Shown: positions 37,527 to 48,007 of the stretch, in pieces
How the letters are laid out: each line of letters opens with the position of its first letter
Numbering within the stretch: the first letter of the stretch is position 1
DNA from: Blakeslea trispora
Lineage: Eukaryota > Mucoromycota > Mucoromycetes > Mucorales > Choanephoraceae
Direction: 5' to 3'
Length of the DNA: 64,000 bases
NCBI GenBank assembly: GCA_025331445.1
Contig: JAIWNE010000074.1
Span: forward strand, 1-64,000
Translations under genes and position numbers: made by a program
The notes under the pieces: generated by a model
The model's input: only the letters and a program-made list of their open reading frames with translations
The model's database searches: none
Told to the model about the DNA's origin: nothing

Positions 37527-37797
37527 GAGCATCTCCAATGGACTGACTAAATTTTTTGAAATTTCTAAATTTAGAGACATTTTTTTTAAAATTTAAGATA
37601 TTCCAAGAAATTCTTAATTTTAGAATAATATGAAGAAGAAAAAGAAGTAATGACCACCTAAATTGGGTAACAAATCACGTGTCGATTTACAAATAAGTTA
37701 AATTATTGATTCTCAGATATAATCGGTCAAATCAAGTCAGTCTGTTGGAATAGACTAAATTCAATCGTTTCCTTTTTTGTAAAATTTAGAGATGCTC
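37527..37797. mobile_element. 271-bp MITE with TA target duplication
   Basis: Terminal inverted repeat GAGCATCTC at 37527 and GAGATGCTC ending at 37797, each flanked by TA (37525-37526 and 37798-37799). Similarity goes further inward: left CCAATGGACTGACTAAA against right-end complement CCAACAGACTGACTTGA, though displaced. No coding capacity; the interior is very AT-rich. It lies 230 bp beyond the UTP13 stop. Confidence 0.6.
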
Positions 37798-37799
37798 TA

Positions 37800-38586
37800 A
37801 GTTACAAAGTTAATCGAAATCTGTAAACGTTATTCGATTAACAAACAAACACATTACATAAGCACAAAGCAAGATGATCTTATGTAGTACAGTTTGTATA
37901 CTTTTGACTGGAAAAAGAACAAAGACTCATTCAAACAAAAAAGAGAGACAGTTCATTTTATGTAGCCAAAGTAAGCAAAAAAAAAAAAAGGCGGATGTTT
38001 ATTGTCTACTTGAGTATTCTCTTGGAATTTTGACAATGAACAAAGATTCATTCAAAAATTACTGGCTTGGTATTTTGTTGATACATACAACATGCAGATC
38101 CATTACTATCGTATGCATATTTCTCTCTGTCTCATTTGAGTCGATCTATTGATTGATATAAGCATTTTCATTTAAAAGATATCTCGTTTTATCACAATTT
38201 TGCCACTCCCCCTTTTTTTAAGTAGATCTTTCTTAAAATTAGAATTGGCTTCTTTTTTTAAGTTACAGCCTCTTTTTGTGCGATTTGATACTCGATATAT
38301 AAGCCAAAGTATCTGAATAAAGTGTAATAAGGCACATATGTGGTTTTTAGACTTATTGTAAGCTGAGTGCTTTAGATGCATAAAGACACATTTCCCCATT
38401 ATATGAAAGACGAGATGATAGCGCAGCTCAATGACATGTTTTACAAATAAAAATAACAAAAGTTAAAATCTAAAAGGAATGAATATGTTATTTGATGAAG
38501 CATTATACTACTGATACAGTCTAATCAATACAATAGATGTTTGCCATTAATAAGTAAGAGTACAACATACAGAGGAAAGAATTTGC
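37800..38586. other. Intergenic region without recognised gene
   Basis: About 0.8 kb between the MITE and the chitin deacetylase stop codon. AT-rich; only short frames without family resemblance. Confidence 0.4.
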
Positions 38587-39442
38587 TTAGGCCTTGTAAG
38601 CAGAGTTCTTGGTCTTGCCAATACATTCGGCAACAGTGACAAACTTGTAGTTCTTCTTGCTCTTGATGTATTGGAGAACCCAAGGAACCAACTTATCAAC
38701 AGTCTTCTTGTGGACATCGTGTTGAAGAGCGATATGACCGTGAGGGTTCTTCTTGCTGTCAGCTTCAATAACAGATTTGTAGTTAGCTTGCTCCTTGGAA
38801 AGACTGGCTTCGGCAGAGTATCTCCAATCGTTGGAATCAATGTCCCAGAGAATGACCTTGTATCCCTTCTTGCCGAGAGCAGCAAGGGTGGTTTTATCAT
38901 AAGAACCAGCAGGAGGTCTCATGTACAAGGGAGACTTGCCAATAACGGAACGGAAGATCTTGTCGAGCTTATCCATTTCGCTGTTAACCTTGGAGGCGGA
39001 TTGACCACCGAGTTCAAGATGGCTGTAGGTGTGACTACCGATTTGATGACCTTGGTCATAAACGTGCTTGATAACTTGCTTGTAAGTCTTGGTACCAGCA
39101 GGTGTCTTGACAGATTGAGTTTCGACGTTACTATGAGACAAAAAGAAAAAAGGGGAAGGAGGGATTAGTCCAATGAAATTTCTAGATTGTTCTGTATCAT
39201 TCAACTTACACCCAGTTGTTACCGTTCATGAAGAAAGTAGCAGGAACACCAGCCTTCTTCAAGGTATCGGCCAAAGCCCAGGTGTATTCGTAAGGTCCAT
39301 CATCAAAAGTCAAGGCGAGTGTACCGGGAACAGTACAGGTTTTGATGATTTGAGCGTTGACAGCTCTCTTTTCGATAGAGGCGGGAGCAGCGGAAGCAAC
39401 AGCGGCAGCAGTAGCCAATGTGATAAGGAATGTGGATTTCAT
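38587..39442 (-). CDS. Secreted chitin deacetylase (polysaccharide deacetylase family)
   Basis: Two exons (39442-39210 and 39130-38587) encode 258 residues. A signal peptide (MKSTFLITLATAAAVASA) is followed by a Kex2-like KR at 25-26. The NodB fold motifs are all present: TFDDGP with the catalytic base and metal Asp (D47, D48), HTYSHL with metal His (H111, H115), RPPAGSYD (R149), WDIDSNDW, and the ALQHDVH motif (H215). An earlier in-frame ATG (39478) adds 12 residues that spoil the signal peptide, so the later one is chosen; a TATA box 59-65 bp upstream agrees. Known role: N-deacetylation of chitin to chitosan, the main wall polymer of Mucorales. No GPI signal is seen at the end (GKTKNSAYKA), so it is probably periplasmic or secreted. 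Confidence 0.93.
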
Positions 39443-39500
39443 TTGTAAATAGGATAAAGTGAAGTGGATAATGACCATTCAGCTCCAAAACTTATCTTCC

Positions 39501-39507
39501 TTTTATA
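39501..39507 (-). promoter_or_regulatory. TATA box of the chitin deacetylase gene
   Basis: TATAAAA read on the minus strand, about 60 bp before the ATG at 39442. Its closeness supports the shorter start chosen for the protein. Confidence 0.55.
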
Positions 39508-40086
39508 TGTTTTTCTCACTTGGGTCTGATGCTCAAACCCAATATTTGAGTAACATTCAGGTTGGCCATTTTAACTGTGATACACAATGAGCGGCAAAAA
39601 AAGAAAATTGCTAAGAATAATCTGAAAAAAAAAAATTGTGTGTATTGCTCCTTTTTGTTACTCCTTTTTTTTTTCATTTTATTCAACTTATTCCGATATA
39701 GAAGAATAAGTTTGCTTACTACTAAGAGACAACTTTATGCTCTCTTTTTCAATACCCTAATTGATGGCTTTCAAAATTGACTCCCTACTAAGCTCCATAA
39801 ATTTTTGTGGTTGCACGGCTTGACAAATCACTTTCAAAGAAGGTTTCACTCTTGGGAATCGCATCATGATATACAATCGGAAATCCATTTATTGATGTAT
39901 ATCAAGAATTTGTGTTAGACGAAGGATTCTATTTCGACAGATAACTTTTAGACTGTAGTACTAGGATAGCCTAAAGAATAGAAAACTCTGAAGAAGATAA
40001 TGATGCAAGTGATTGCAAGGAGTTGAACTATTCTAGTAACTATGAACGTTTCTTGCCTACTTGTTTCGGCTCACTGTCCCTGGTAA
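39508..40086. other. Intergenic region without recognised gene
   Basis: About 0.6 kb between the chitin deacetylase promoter and the MITE. AT-rich with a T-run near 39670; no gene is seen. Confidence 0.4.
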
Positions 40087-40088
40087 TA

Positions 40089-40449
40089 CAGTGTTTCCAG
40101 TCTCAATTGGTCACTTTACCAAAGGCATTGGTCAAATTTTCGAACCCAACAGTTGCCAAAGCGAAGACTGAGAATGTGGTACTAGGCTTTCCAGCCACAC
40201 TTTATTTTCAATATAATAATAGAAAATTTTAAACTCCTTGTTCTTTACATCTTTCTATTTTGGCTATCTTGAACCCTCTAAGTGTGTATCATCTTATTGT
40301 CTGTTGAATGGTGTGCCTGTTAGCCATTCTAACCAGGATATAGTTCGGATGGACCGTACCACATTCTCAATCTTCGCTTTGACAACTGTTGGGTTCGAAA
40401 ATTTGACCAATGCCTTTGGTAAAGTGACCAATTGAGACTGGAAACACTG
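40089..40449. mobile_element. 361-bp MITE with 94-bp terminal inverted repeats (Tc1/mariner-type)
   Basis: Arms 40089-40182 and 40356-40449 are inverted copies with only two mismatches over 94 bp. Both ends begin CAGTGTTTCCAGTCTCAATT. The element is bounded by TA at 40087-40088 and 40450-40451, the target duplication of Tc1/mariner elements. The central 173 bp carries no gene. A related single arm lies at 42355-42412 beyond the decayed transposase, so the MITE family probably derives from that element. Confidence 0.85.
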
Positions 40450-40451
40450 TA

Positions 40452-41086
40452 CATCTTTTTTCTTTTAGCCTTTCCAAACTGTTTGCATCCCTCCCAGGGG
40501 AGCTCTCACACGGTGCGAGTGTGACTTGATATAGCCTGTGTGTTGGGTGATATCCTTTCAGTGATCTTCTTCATTTCTCTATCGATATATGTATGTATAT
40601 TGCCTATTTTGCTGAATTTAGAAGTGAAAAAGAGAGAGAGAAAAAAGTGAAGGATTAAAAGCTGAAGAGAACGACTATCGCAAACACTTTTTGCAACGGA
40701 TCAAGAATTATGAATGCTCCAAAAAGCATTCAAAGGAAGTTCCACTTGTGAATCTATCAAATCGATGAAAAGCACGTATTTCAATTGCGTAAATCAAGGA
40801 TAATGTAAAGAAAAAAGAGCACAGAAAGGGATATACAGCATGATTCGAAATAAGTTGTGGGATTCCTAACAAACTGATTTGAATCTACATGTTGTATTGA
40901 AACCATTCTCTCTTTTTAGCAGTGAGGTATAGGAATTGTTTCAAGGAAAACGAATCAAGTACTACAAATTGATAGCTCTGGTTCATGACAAGGTAAATCA
41001 ATACCTACAACTCAAAAACATAGTGTTTGGGGAGCCATACTCTTTTTAAAAGAGGGTGAAAAAAAAGGCACGCCAGAGCAGCATGC
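40452..41086. other. Spacer between MITE and transposase remnant
   Basis: Non-coding, AT-rich. It may be the 3' part of the decayed transposon. I did not find a second inverted arm here. Confidence 0.35.
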
Positions 41087-42179
41087 CTATTGTAATCTCC
41101 TTCTAAATGTCAAAGATTCAGTATCTTTTAAAGGATGGCGCTTTACTTTCGACTTGATAATCGACCAAAACTGCTCGATGGGATTCAGTTTAGGACAATG
41201 TGGCGGAAGATAAACTGGAACATAACCCCACTTAATAATCGAAGGATCAGCGGCCGAAGGGACATGTATGGGAGTACTATCCATCACAATGTAGAATCCC
41301 TTCATCTCTGGAAAGTTGTCCATTATATTCATTGTATCGCAAGTAATGAGAGCCGGCAGTTCCCTTATGGATAGACAACCTATCTCCTAGTGACTTGCGC
41401 TTAGTTGCGCCCATCACTTTTCTTCTCTTCACGTTGCCTGGCTCCCTCAAAGCTACATTTGCAACATCATACGACGAAACAGCTCCCAGTACAGTGTTCG
41501 AAATAGCTTTTGCCGATTTGGTTTCAGCAATAGCCAGCTTGTCACGCACAGACCAGGCTCTTCCGCGGGACATGCTGATGCCTAACTCTGATTCATACAA
41601 AAACACACTGTTCTTCAAATAGTCCATTCCTTTTTGTGTTCATTCTTCTACCCGAAGAGCCCTTTTCTCAAGTTGAGCACTGCTGTTTCTAGCTGCAGGC
41701 TAACGAGAGACCCTTTTTACTGAAATGTTGCACTCGTCTTTCATGAACTCGGCTGATCTAGACTTCTTTATGTACAGTCTCTCAAAGCTCTCCAACTGCT
41801 TCAACAATTGTTGCAATTGGATTTCGGTCAAAGAAGCTGATCATATGCTCTTTGTGTCTATCATCTAACTTACTTTTAGGGTGATTTGGCCATAGGTTGG
41901 TCTTTTTTTTTCAGGCGTAAACTCATCAGGATTGTCCTCTAGCTGCTTTTTCCATTTTTGTGCAGCATGGTAGTTTACGTTGGTAGCTGCAGCGGCTTCT
42001 TTAGGCTTCAAGCCCTTCTCTTTTGAGAAATAGAAACAGTTTTCTCGGTCTCTGGCTAAGTACTTGTTGCATTCAGTTCTCCTTTCGTTCGCGAGCTTGA
42101 TCTCAGCCATGTCTACATCAGTCTCCTCAACCACAGGTGCAAAGTCAAAGTCATTCTTAATTAGCTTCTTAAGATCCAT
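41087..42179 (-). pseudogene. Decayed Tc1/mariner-like DDE transposase
   Basis: Three broken reading frames on the minus strand together read as one transposase. The N-terminal part (42179-41865) has a helix-turn-helix-like segment (GLKPKEAAAATNVNYHAAQKW). The middle (41627-41277) covers the first catalytic region, where the usual FIDEAGF-type motif reads FLYESELG, so the catalytic Asp is lost. The last part (41332-41087) has YIVMDSTPIHVP (second Asp) and PHCPKLNPIEQFWSIIKSK (Glu region). Lesions visible: a frameshift near 41866, a stop and shift in the stretch 41630-41865, and a frameshift around 41300 where two frames overlap. Non-functional. It is flanked on the right by a terminal-repeat-like sequence at 42355-42412. 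Confidence 0.8.
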
Positions 42180-42354
42180 TATTGGCTTTAAACGAAATGA
42201 AGAGGCTTTGTCATATACAGTTGACTCATTTCGTTTGTCATCAAGAACTCTCCCCTTTCCATCTTCATGGTAAGAAAAACCGCTTCGTGATCCATCGTGA
42301 CAAGCAAAAACTTCAAAATAGTGACCAAATGGTTTTCAAAGGTCTAATCATTTG

Positions 42355-42412
42355 GTCTTTGAAAATTTGGCCAATGTTCTCGGTAAAGTGACAAATTGAG
42401 ACTGGAAACATG
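42355..42412. mobile_element. Solo terminal repeat of the transposase element
   Basis: About 50 bp match the right arm of the MITE at 40089-40449 with roughly six mismatches, ending GAGACTGGAAACA in the same orientation as the MITE right arm. It would be the right end of the element that carried the pseudogene transposase. The outermost bases differ (ATGGG instead of CTGTA), so the end is decayed. Confidence 0.65.
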
Positions 42413-43948
42413 GGTTTCAAAGCTTGTTTCTATTTATAGTATATCAAGACTGTCCTGTGTAATAGTTTCGGTTTGTGTTGCAGATCTTTATTTAGATTAA
42501 AGATTTTCAAATGAGGAAATATTGTATCGCCACAATGAATCTATTATGCTTATTTTCATGAGAAACACCTCGATATTCCTGAAAATAACTAGATGTCTAT
42601 TTGTCAACTTCTGCAACTCATGAGTGGTGTCTCAACTTTATGTTTTGAGACTATTTGATATAATACAATTGGCACAAAAAGGAAATCAATGTAACCAGAA
42701 GAATGCAGTTGATCAGTCCATTTCTTTTTTGTACTTCTCCTAATCGTATCATCTCGTTCAAGTCAAAGAAACACGTTTTGTTTTATTTTGTTGTTTTTTG
42801 AGACTTTCCGCTTCCATTGATTCTCAATATAGCAGATAAACAATGCCTCAATAAGTCCAATAAACAAAAACAGACTGTTTAGCTCTCTAATCCTGTTACA
42901 AGAAGAAGGTAATTTTGTTTGACTTGGAAAGCATTCATTTTGGTTTGTATGATCTTGTACTTGAAAGGAAAGTTGGGAAATTATCTCCGCATTAGAACTC
43001 ATGCACGATGTTTTGCTTCTTTAGATTGGGCGGAAGAACTTTGCTTCCATTTCATATACAAGTAGCCATTCAACGAGCAGTGCGGTGTCATAACCTGACA
43101 AATTGAGGGTGGCTCTTATACAGACGTTGAAATCTCAATAAACTTCATCTTCTATTTGTATTTACAAACTTTTTTCTGAGAACAAAAAAAAAAGAATAGT
43201 AGTATCAGCTCAAAATCATAGTTTTCATTTTCTAAATTAACAAATATATCTAGTTATGAAATGTTTATTTGTACGTTAGTTGCTGATCATTGTTTACTTT
43301 AAAAGAACAAATTCATATGTCTCACGCAAAAGGTTGGCTGTCTCATCCTATGCTTATGTTATGATTATGAACATCAAAGCGGGCAATGAATACATATGTA
43401 AATATTCATGACATGTATGTAAGCAATGTATTCGAAATTACCCGATGATACTGATAAAAGAGTGAATAAATGAGTGAAAAAAAAGAAAGGAGAGAGCAGA
43501 AAGAAGTCAACTTTGACTTTTTCGAGCAGTAAGTGTTCTATTACGTATTCAGTATGAAGTAACAAGGAATCGAAGAATGGGTGCCTAAATTTGAAAAGAC
43601 AGGAATTGTGAAAGCATCTAGTGAGTTTTTTTTTCTTTGTATGATGGATCAACCTACATCAACATGTGTAAGTCTAGAAACTGATTGTGTGTGCTGTAGG
43701 ATCAAACTTAAGAATAACAAATATACAAGTTAGCTTGCAACTATCATTTACTAAAGCACAAATAGTAATCACACTTTGGATATTCCAGATTTTGATTCAT
43801 CAGCCCTGAATAAACAACAAGACTCGAAAGAATAGATATATGCTTTATTGCAGCTGAAAAGAACTTGTATTACACATTCATATGTATGCATATCTTACTT
43901 TCCATTGATTGACTATTTTGATGTTCTGTTTTTGAGATCATATTGAGT
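42413..43948. other. Gene-poor region
   Basis: AT-rich DNA with short frames. A frame at about 43471-43530 starting MSEKKERREQKE followed by a GTAAGT donor looks exon-like, but no acceptor nearby continues it in frame, so it is not called. Confidence 0.4.
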
Positions 43949-44294
43949 ATTCATACAAAACTACTTGTATGTCCGAATAAACTTGACTCCCTACAATCCG
44001 GAAAATTTGCTCAGCAGTCAAAAGGTAAACATGGTTAAAGAGTTTAAGTTTTTTGTTGGAGTGAAAGTCGAACGTAGTTACCTTCGACGTCGCTTTTAAA
44101 AAACCACTTGGGATGTTGATTGCGACGAATTCTAACAACTTCTAGGGGATGGTATCACTCTCCCAGATAGGGCTATTGTTGAGGGATATAAAAGCTTGCC
44201 TACTGACGCCAATATCACGAGAGTGCAGGTTGAACGTTTACCATTGATTCAATCCCTCCAATTGAGAGAACAAATGCTGCAGCGTTTTGCATAA
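43949..44294 (+). pseudogene. Coding-like remnant, unidentified
   Basis: In one plus-strand frame this stretch reads YLYVRINLTPYNPENLLSSQ and on to a K-F-F-V-G-V-K-V-E-R-S-Y-L-R-R-R-F segment, two stops, then GDGITLPDRAIVEGYKSLPT and on to MLQRFA before a stop at 44292-44294. Amino-acid composition is that of a soluble protein, unlike the flanking DNA. The LPDRAIVEGYKSLP part faintly recalls the LP-E-x-D-I-V-x-x-A-x-x-LP segment of cytochrome bc1 subunit 7 (QCR7), but this is weak. The opposite strand is also open across 43938-44138, so direction is uncertain. Confidence 0.25.
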
Positions 44295-46042
44295 ACAATA
44301 ATGTTTTCTACCCTCTTTTTTCTTTCTCTCTTTATCAAAGTCATCTCAACTACATCTTGAAACTCTTGTCTTGCTTTGTTGTCAGAGGTCACTCTATTAA
44401 TAAACAACTATAGACCCGCTTTCACTGATGCCTTGCTGGGTCCCTGCCTCTGTGTCTGTTTCTGCTTCCAATTATATTTCCATCTCTGCTTCCATCTCTG
44501 CTTCCATCTCTGCTTCCAAATATGCCTATCCAAATGTGCCTATTTAACTGTATCTTGACAGTATTTACCGCATCTGAACCACCATATACCTTCTCAGATT
44601 GCCTTAAGAAGAGTTTTTTATCGTGTCTAACACTTTTTCTCTTCACCTAAATAAAAAGTCTATTTTCTATCTTGTTCCACAATAATACTTACAGACATCA
44701 CTAGTCTCCACCTTTTTGTGTCTACCTTGTCACTCTGGTCAAAGTAGCAACTAAGCAAAAAAGCCTTTTCCTCATGAGTTCCCCCCCCCAATAAAGTGGA
44801 CATTGAAAGACTTGTGCCTTATGTATGTAAAGATACACTGTTAGTCTACATTTATCAAACAGTCATTATTGTCTATTCTCTGAATAATCTGACGCTCCTT
44901 ACTTTCAACTATCCATACTGTATCTTATTTTATCAGTCATAAAATGATGCGAACGATAGGCTTTTGTTCTGATATATTTAATTTGGTGAAAGAGTGATGA
45001 TATCTACTCTAGCTTGTCAACAAAGTGAAAAATGCTTTCCTCTTTCTTTCTCATTTTCAAATAATAAATTTGTATATTTTGTTGCTCCAGTTTCATCATT
45101 AGACAAAAGTAATGAACTCTATTCCCAAAATCCAAAGCTATTATATTATATATCTATCCTGTTTTTAAAGAAAGAGTCCAGATTTATTCGCTATGTCTTG
45201 TTTTATTTGAGTTTTGTAAGTCATTCATTATCTGGTCGATTATGGCCTTAAAAAAAAGTAAAGGAATAGAATGCTGAAATACCATATGTTAGTGAAGATC
45301 ATGTTCAGCATAAAAGATTAATCACAACAGTCAGCTTGAAGTGTAACAGATGTAATAATGCCCTTACAAAACACGTCTTTTTTTTTTGCTAGAAAAGGTC
45401 TTGGTCTTGGTCTCAAAAGAAAGGGGGTTTGCAAAAAAGCACAATAATAGATAAAGCAATCAAAGCGAGATACTGTGATCAGTAATCCTATAAGCTGCCT
45501 TTCTCATATTTTCCTGCTTACCAAACGTATGATATAAAAAAGTCTAGAGGCAATGACCAATGCAGTGATGAATCCAAGATGATAAAAAACATCAGGTTTT
45601 ACTGAGGGCCAAGGGTATTACACGCACCTTGTACCAAATATAACGGGTCCAGCCTTAAAAAGTTTTAGTGGTTTAAACGGTGTATACTCACAATTTCTTT
45701 TTGCAGTCTTTTATCTTTCCTCATCATTAAAGATTCTTGAGATACTGCGTACCTTTTTAGCAGGACTGAATGATTTTAATATATCAATCGATGATTATTT
45801 GGGCATACGAATTTAGATGAGTCAGTTAGTCACTATTCCACAAGAGATTCACTGACTTGATGCGTAGTGTTTTCAAGTGTCAAAGTAACATTGTACATGA
45901 TGATGTGCCTGAGACTCATTATAATTCATTTATGCAATTGCCAAGTACTGCTGGAAATCAAAAAGGAGAATATATCGAAATATAAAACCCAGTGAAATCT
46001 ACAACAATAATCCGTGTTCTGCTAAAAGTTTAATTATTTCTT
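44295..46042. other. Gene-poor region with a small 12-bp tandem repeat
   Basis: About 1.7 kb with no gene recognised. At roughly 44479-44518 the 12-mer CCATCTCTGCTT occurs three times in a row, preceded by related degenerate copies. A run of eight C lies near 44780. Confidence 0.4.
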
Positions 46043-46120
46043 GCCACTTTCGGTCGGAACTCTTCAGTGAGAAAGGACTCTTGGCGTTTTAAACGCTGAG
46101 GGGACGCCTACGGACGTGGT
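46043..46120 (+). repeat. 78-nt structured repeat, copy 1 (possible ncRNA)
   Basis: Copy 1 of a near-identical pair. Ends GCCAC and GTGGT can pair. Internally, bases 36-60 of the repeat (46078-46102) can form a long hairpin: CTCTTGGCGTT against AACGCTGAGGG around a TTA loop, 11 pairs including G-U. A further 3-bp stem, CTC/GAG, is possible at 18-29. GC-rich against AT-rich flanks. It matches no RNA family I know. Confidence 0.6.
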
Positions 46121-46157
46121 ATAGCTTTAAATAAGATATCTTTATTAGTTGTTTCCT

Positions 46158-46235
46158 GTCACTTACGGTCGGAACTCTTCAGTGAGAAAGGACTCTTGGC
46201 GTTTTAAACGCTGAGGGGACGCCTACGGACGTGGC
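46158..46235 (+). repeat. 78-nt structured repeat, copy 2 (possible ncRNA)
   Basis: Same length as copy 1 and identical at 75 of 78 positions, starting 115 bp after it; the 37-bp spacer is AT-rich and unrelated. Two of the three differences fall in the closing stem and keep pairing on the plus strand only: base 2 C to U opposite G, and base 78 U to C opposite G. The third is at base 8 (T to A), in an unpaired stretch. Confidence 0.6.
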
Positions 46236-46758
46236 CCATTTGATTTTAGCATCTCACCAACTGTATCTTAGCAACAGTTGAGGCATGCTCAGACGCAAAT
46301 AACTAAACATACTATAGCACTATTACCTTGTAACTTGGATAGAGCGGTATACTTGACCGAAAACGCTGTTTCAAATCTTGTTTAAAACACATACACACAA
46401 CTACATTCTATTGTCAGGGGAGAACATCATGCCAAAACGCAAAAAGGACTAGTCAAGAACGCCTTTCACTATTAGTTTGAACACTTTATCTCACATTGCA
46501 CTTGGAATATATGAGAAGCATAGTTAATGAGACAATAACAATAGCTTTAAAAATAAATATTTATATATATATATACAAGTTGAAAAAAGAAAAAAAAGAA
46601 AAAAGCACAATCATTCATCCCTCTTTCTCTTGTTGGTCATGCGAGGTGGAGTCTGGAGACCAGAGGGCAGAGCAAAGCTCAACAAAGCTGATGGAACCTC
46701 AAATTCTTCATCTTGCTGTCAAAGGTGTTCTTCTTGCTGTTGGCATCGACACTCAACG
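46236..46758. other. Region before the inverted repeat
   Basis: AT-rich with a (TA)n stretch near 46562-46576. The last 130 bp before the repeat arm has higher GC and open frames but no recognised domain. Confidence 0.35.
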
Positions 46759-47264
46759 AGGCCTCGCCATAGCCAATCTCGACATCATTGGCTTGGATTA
46801 TCAGCAGCCAGTTCGCTGACAATATGTCAGAAACTGAGCTAATGCTCAAACTTTGGGCCAACATTGTTGATGTTCAAGCTGGAACAATGAGCTTGAAGTG
46901 TAGACGAGGAGAAATCCCTAGCGCCGCTTCGGCAGAGAGAAGACTTTTAGAGATGAATGTGTAAATTTTCACCCCAAAATTTAACCAGAGCTGATAGCCA
47001 TTCTACCAGAAATAGACTTGAACGAACCAGGATATCAGAGTATGCTTGGAGTGAAACTTTCCACATTCATCTCTAAAAGTCTTCTCTCTGCCGAAGCGGC
47101 GCTAGGGATTTCTCCTCGTCTACACTTCAAGCTCATTGTTCCAGCTTGAACATCAACAATGTTGGCCCAAAGTTTGAGCATTAGCTCAGTTTCTGACATA
47201 TTGTCAGCGAACTGGCTGCTGATAATCCAAGCCAATGATGTCGAGATTGGCTATGGCGAGGCCT
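46759..47264. repeat. 203-bp inverted repeat (apparently perfect) with 100-bp loop
   Basis: Arms 46759-46961 and 47062-47264 are reverse complements; by reading, I found no mismatch in 203 bp. The loop is 46962-47061. Both arms carry the same coding-like fragment, on the plus strand in the left arm and on the minus strand in the right arm: AWIISSQFADNMSETELMLK, then LWANIVDVQAG ... SAASAERRLLEMNV. A transcript through it would fold into a long hairpin. Confidence 0.85.
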
Positions 47265-47880
47265 TAGCAGTGAGAATAGCATCAACATCCTCTTGACTCA
47301 AATGTCTAGAAAAAGCACAGTCATCTAAGTCGAATGACACAAACTAAAAGAATATGTTTAGAGCTTTAAATTCAATTGTGTAGGGTATTTTGACTTACTC
47401 TTCATGCAGCTTTTCGTCACATACGTGCTTCAATGTGTCTTCCAACTTCTTTCCTGAGGGCAACAGCCACTTTTCTTCTTCATGCATCAAATTATAAGCA
47501 TTGCTTATTTGAATTCTTTGTTGGTTTTGCAATGCGTGGCCAGAGCTAGTGGTGGCAACGGTTGTTGCAGTTGTTGCAATTGTTACAGTATCATTGGCGT
47601 TGACACTGTTCTTTACTAATTCTTGCAAGTACTTTTTTTTTATTTTAAAATTAGATATTCAATGAATCAGAAGTAAATCAACTTACAACAAATCTGTTTA
47701 CTTGCAATTTCTTCCATCTTGGCTGCTTGTTTTGTCTGGCAACCTAAAAGGATACATATAAGAAAGAATTACAATGAAATTGCAAATGATTAGACTTGCC
47801 CCAACGTTCAACAGTCTTGCAGCTTTTTCAAACATTGAGTTCCAGTACAAACTCATGTCTTCCTCTATAAAGCTCTGCAT
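47265..47880 (-). pseudogene. Remnant of a multi-exon gene, unidentified
   Basis: Minus-strand coding-like pieces lie in line with the right arm of the inverted repeat: MQSFIEEDMSLYWNSMFEKA (from 47880), a middle piece around 47690-47745, then NDTVTIATTATTVATTSSG ... MHEEEKWLLPSGKKLEDTLK (47628-47395), then FDLDDCAFSRHLSQEDVDAI (about 47340-47280) running toward the repeat. Donor-like GTAAG sites lie after two pieces but the frames do not join cleanly, and a stop separates the last piece from the repeat arm. Probably a decayed copy of a lineage-specific repeated gene family; function unknown. Confidence 0.35.
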
Positions 47881-48007
47881 TACGAATGTTTTGTTTCGGC
47901 TGCAGAAAGTTGCAAGGTTTCTTTCTTCTACTACGACTGAACCAAAAAAGTCGCGGAATTCAATAGTAAAAAAAAAGTTGTCAGTGTCTACTTTTTACCA
48001 GAGTAGA

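Noticed and set aside
43471..43620. Possible exon MSEKKERREQKE followed by GTAAGT, and a nearby EEWVPKFEKTGIVKA frame
   Set aside because: No acceptor joins the two in frame, and no family is recognised.
46043..46235. Hammerhead-like core on the minus strand of the 78-nt repeats (CTGAAGA followed by GAAA)
   Set aside because: Stem II cannot form properly with the spacing present, the base expected to pair next to GAAA does not, and copy 2 changes GAAA to GTAA. The plus-strand pairing is better kept. Twister and HDV-type cores were also considered and do not fit.
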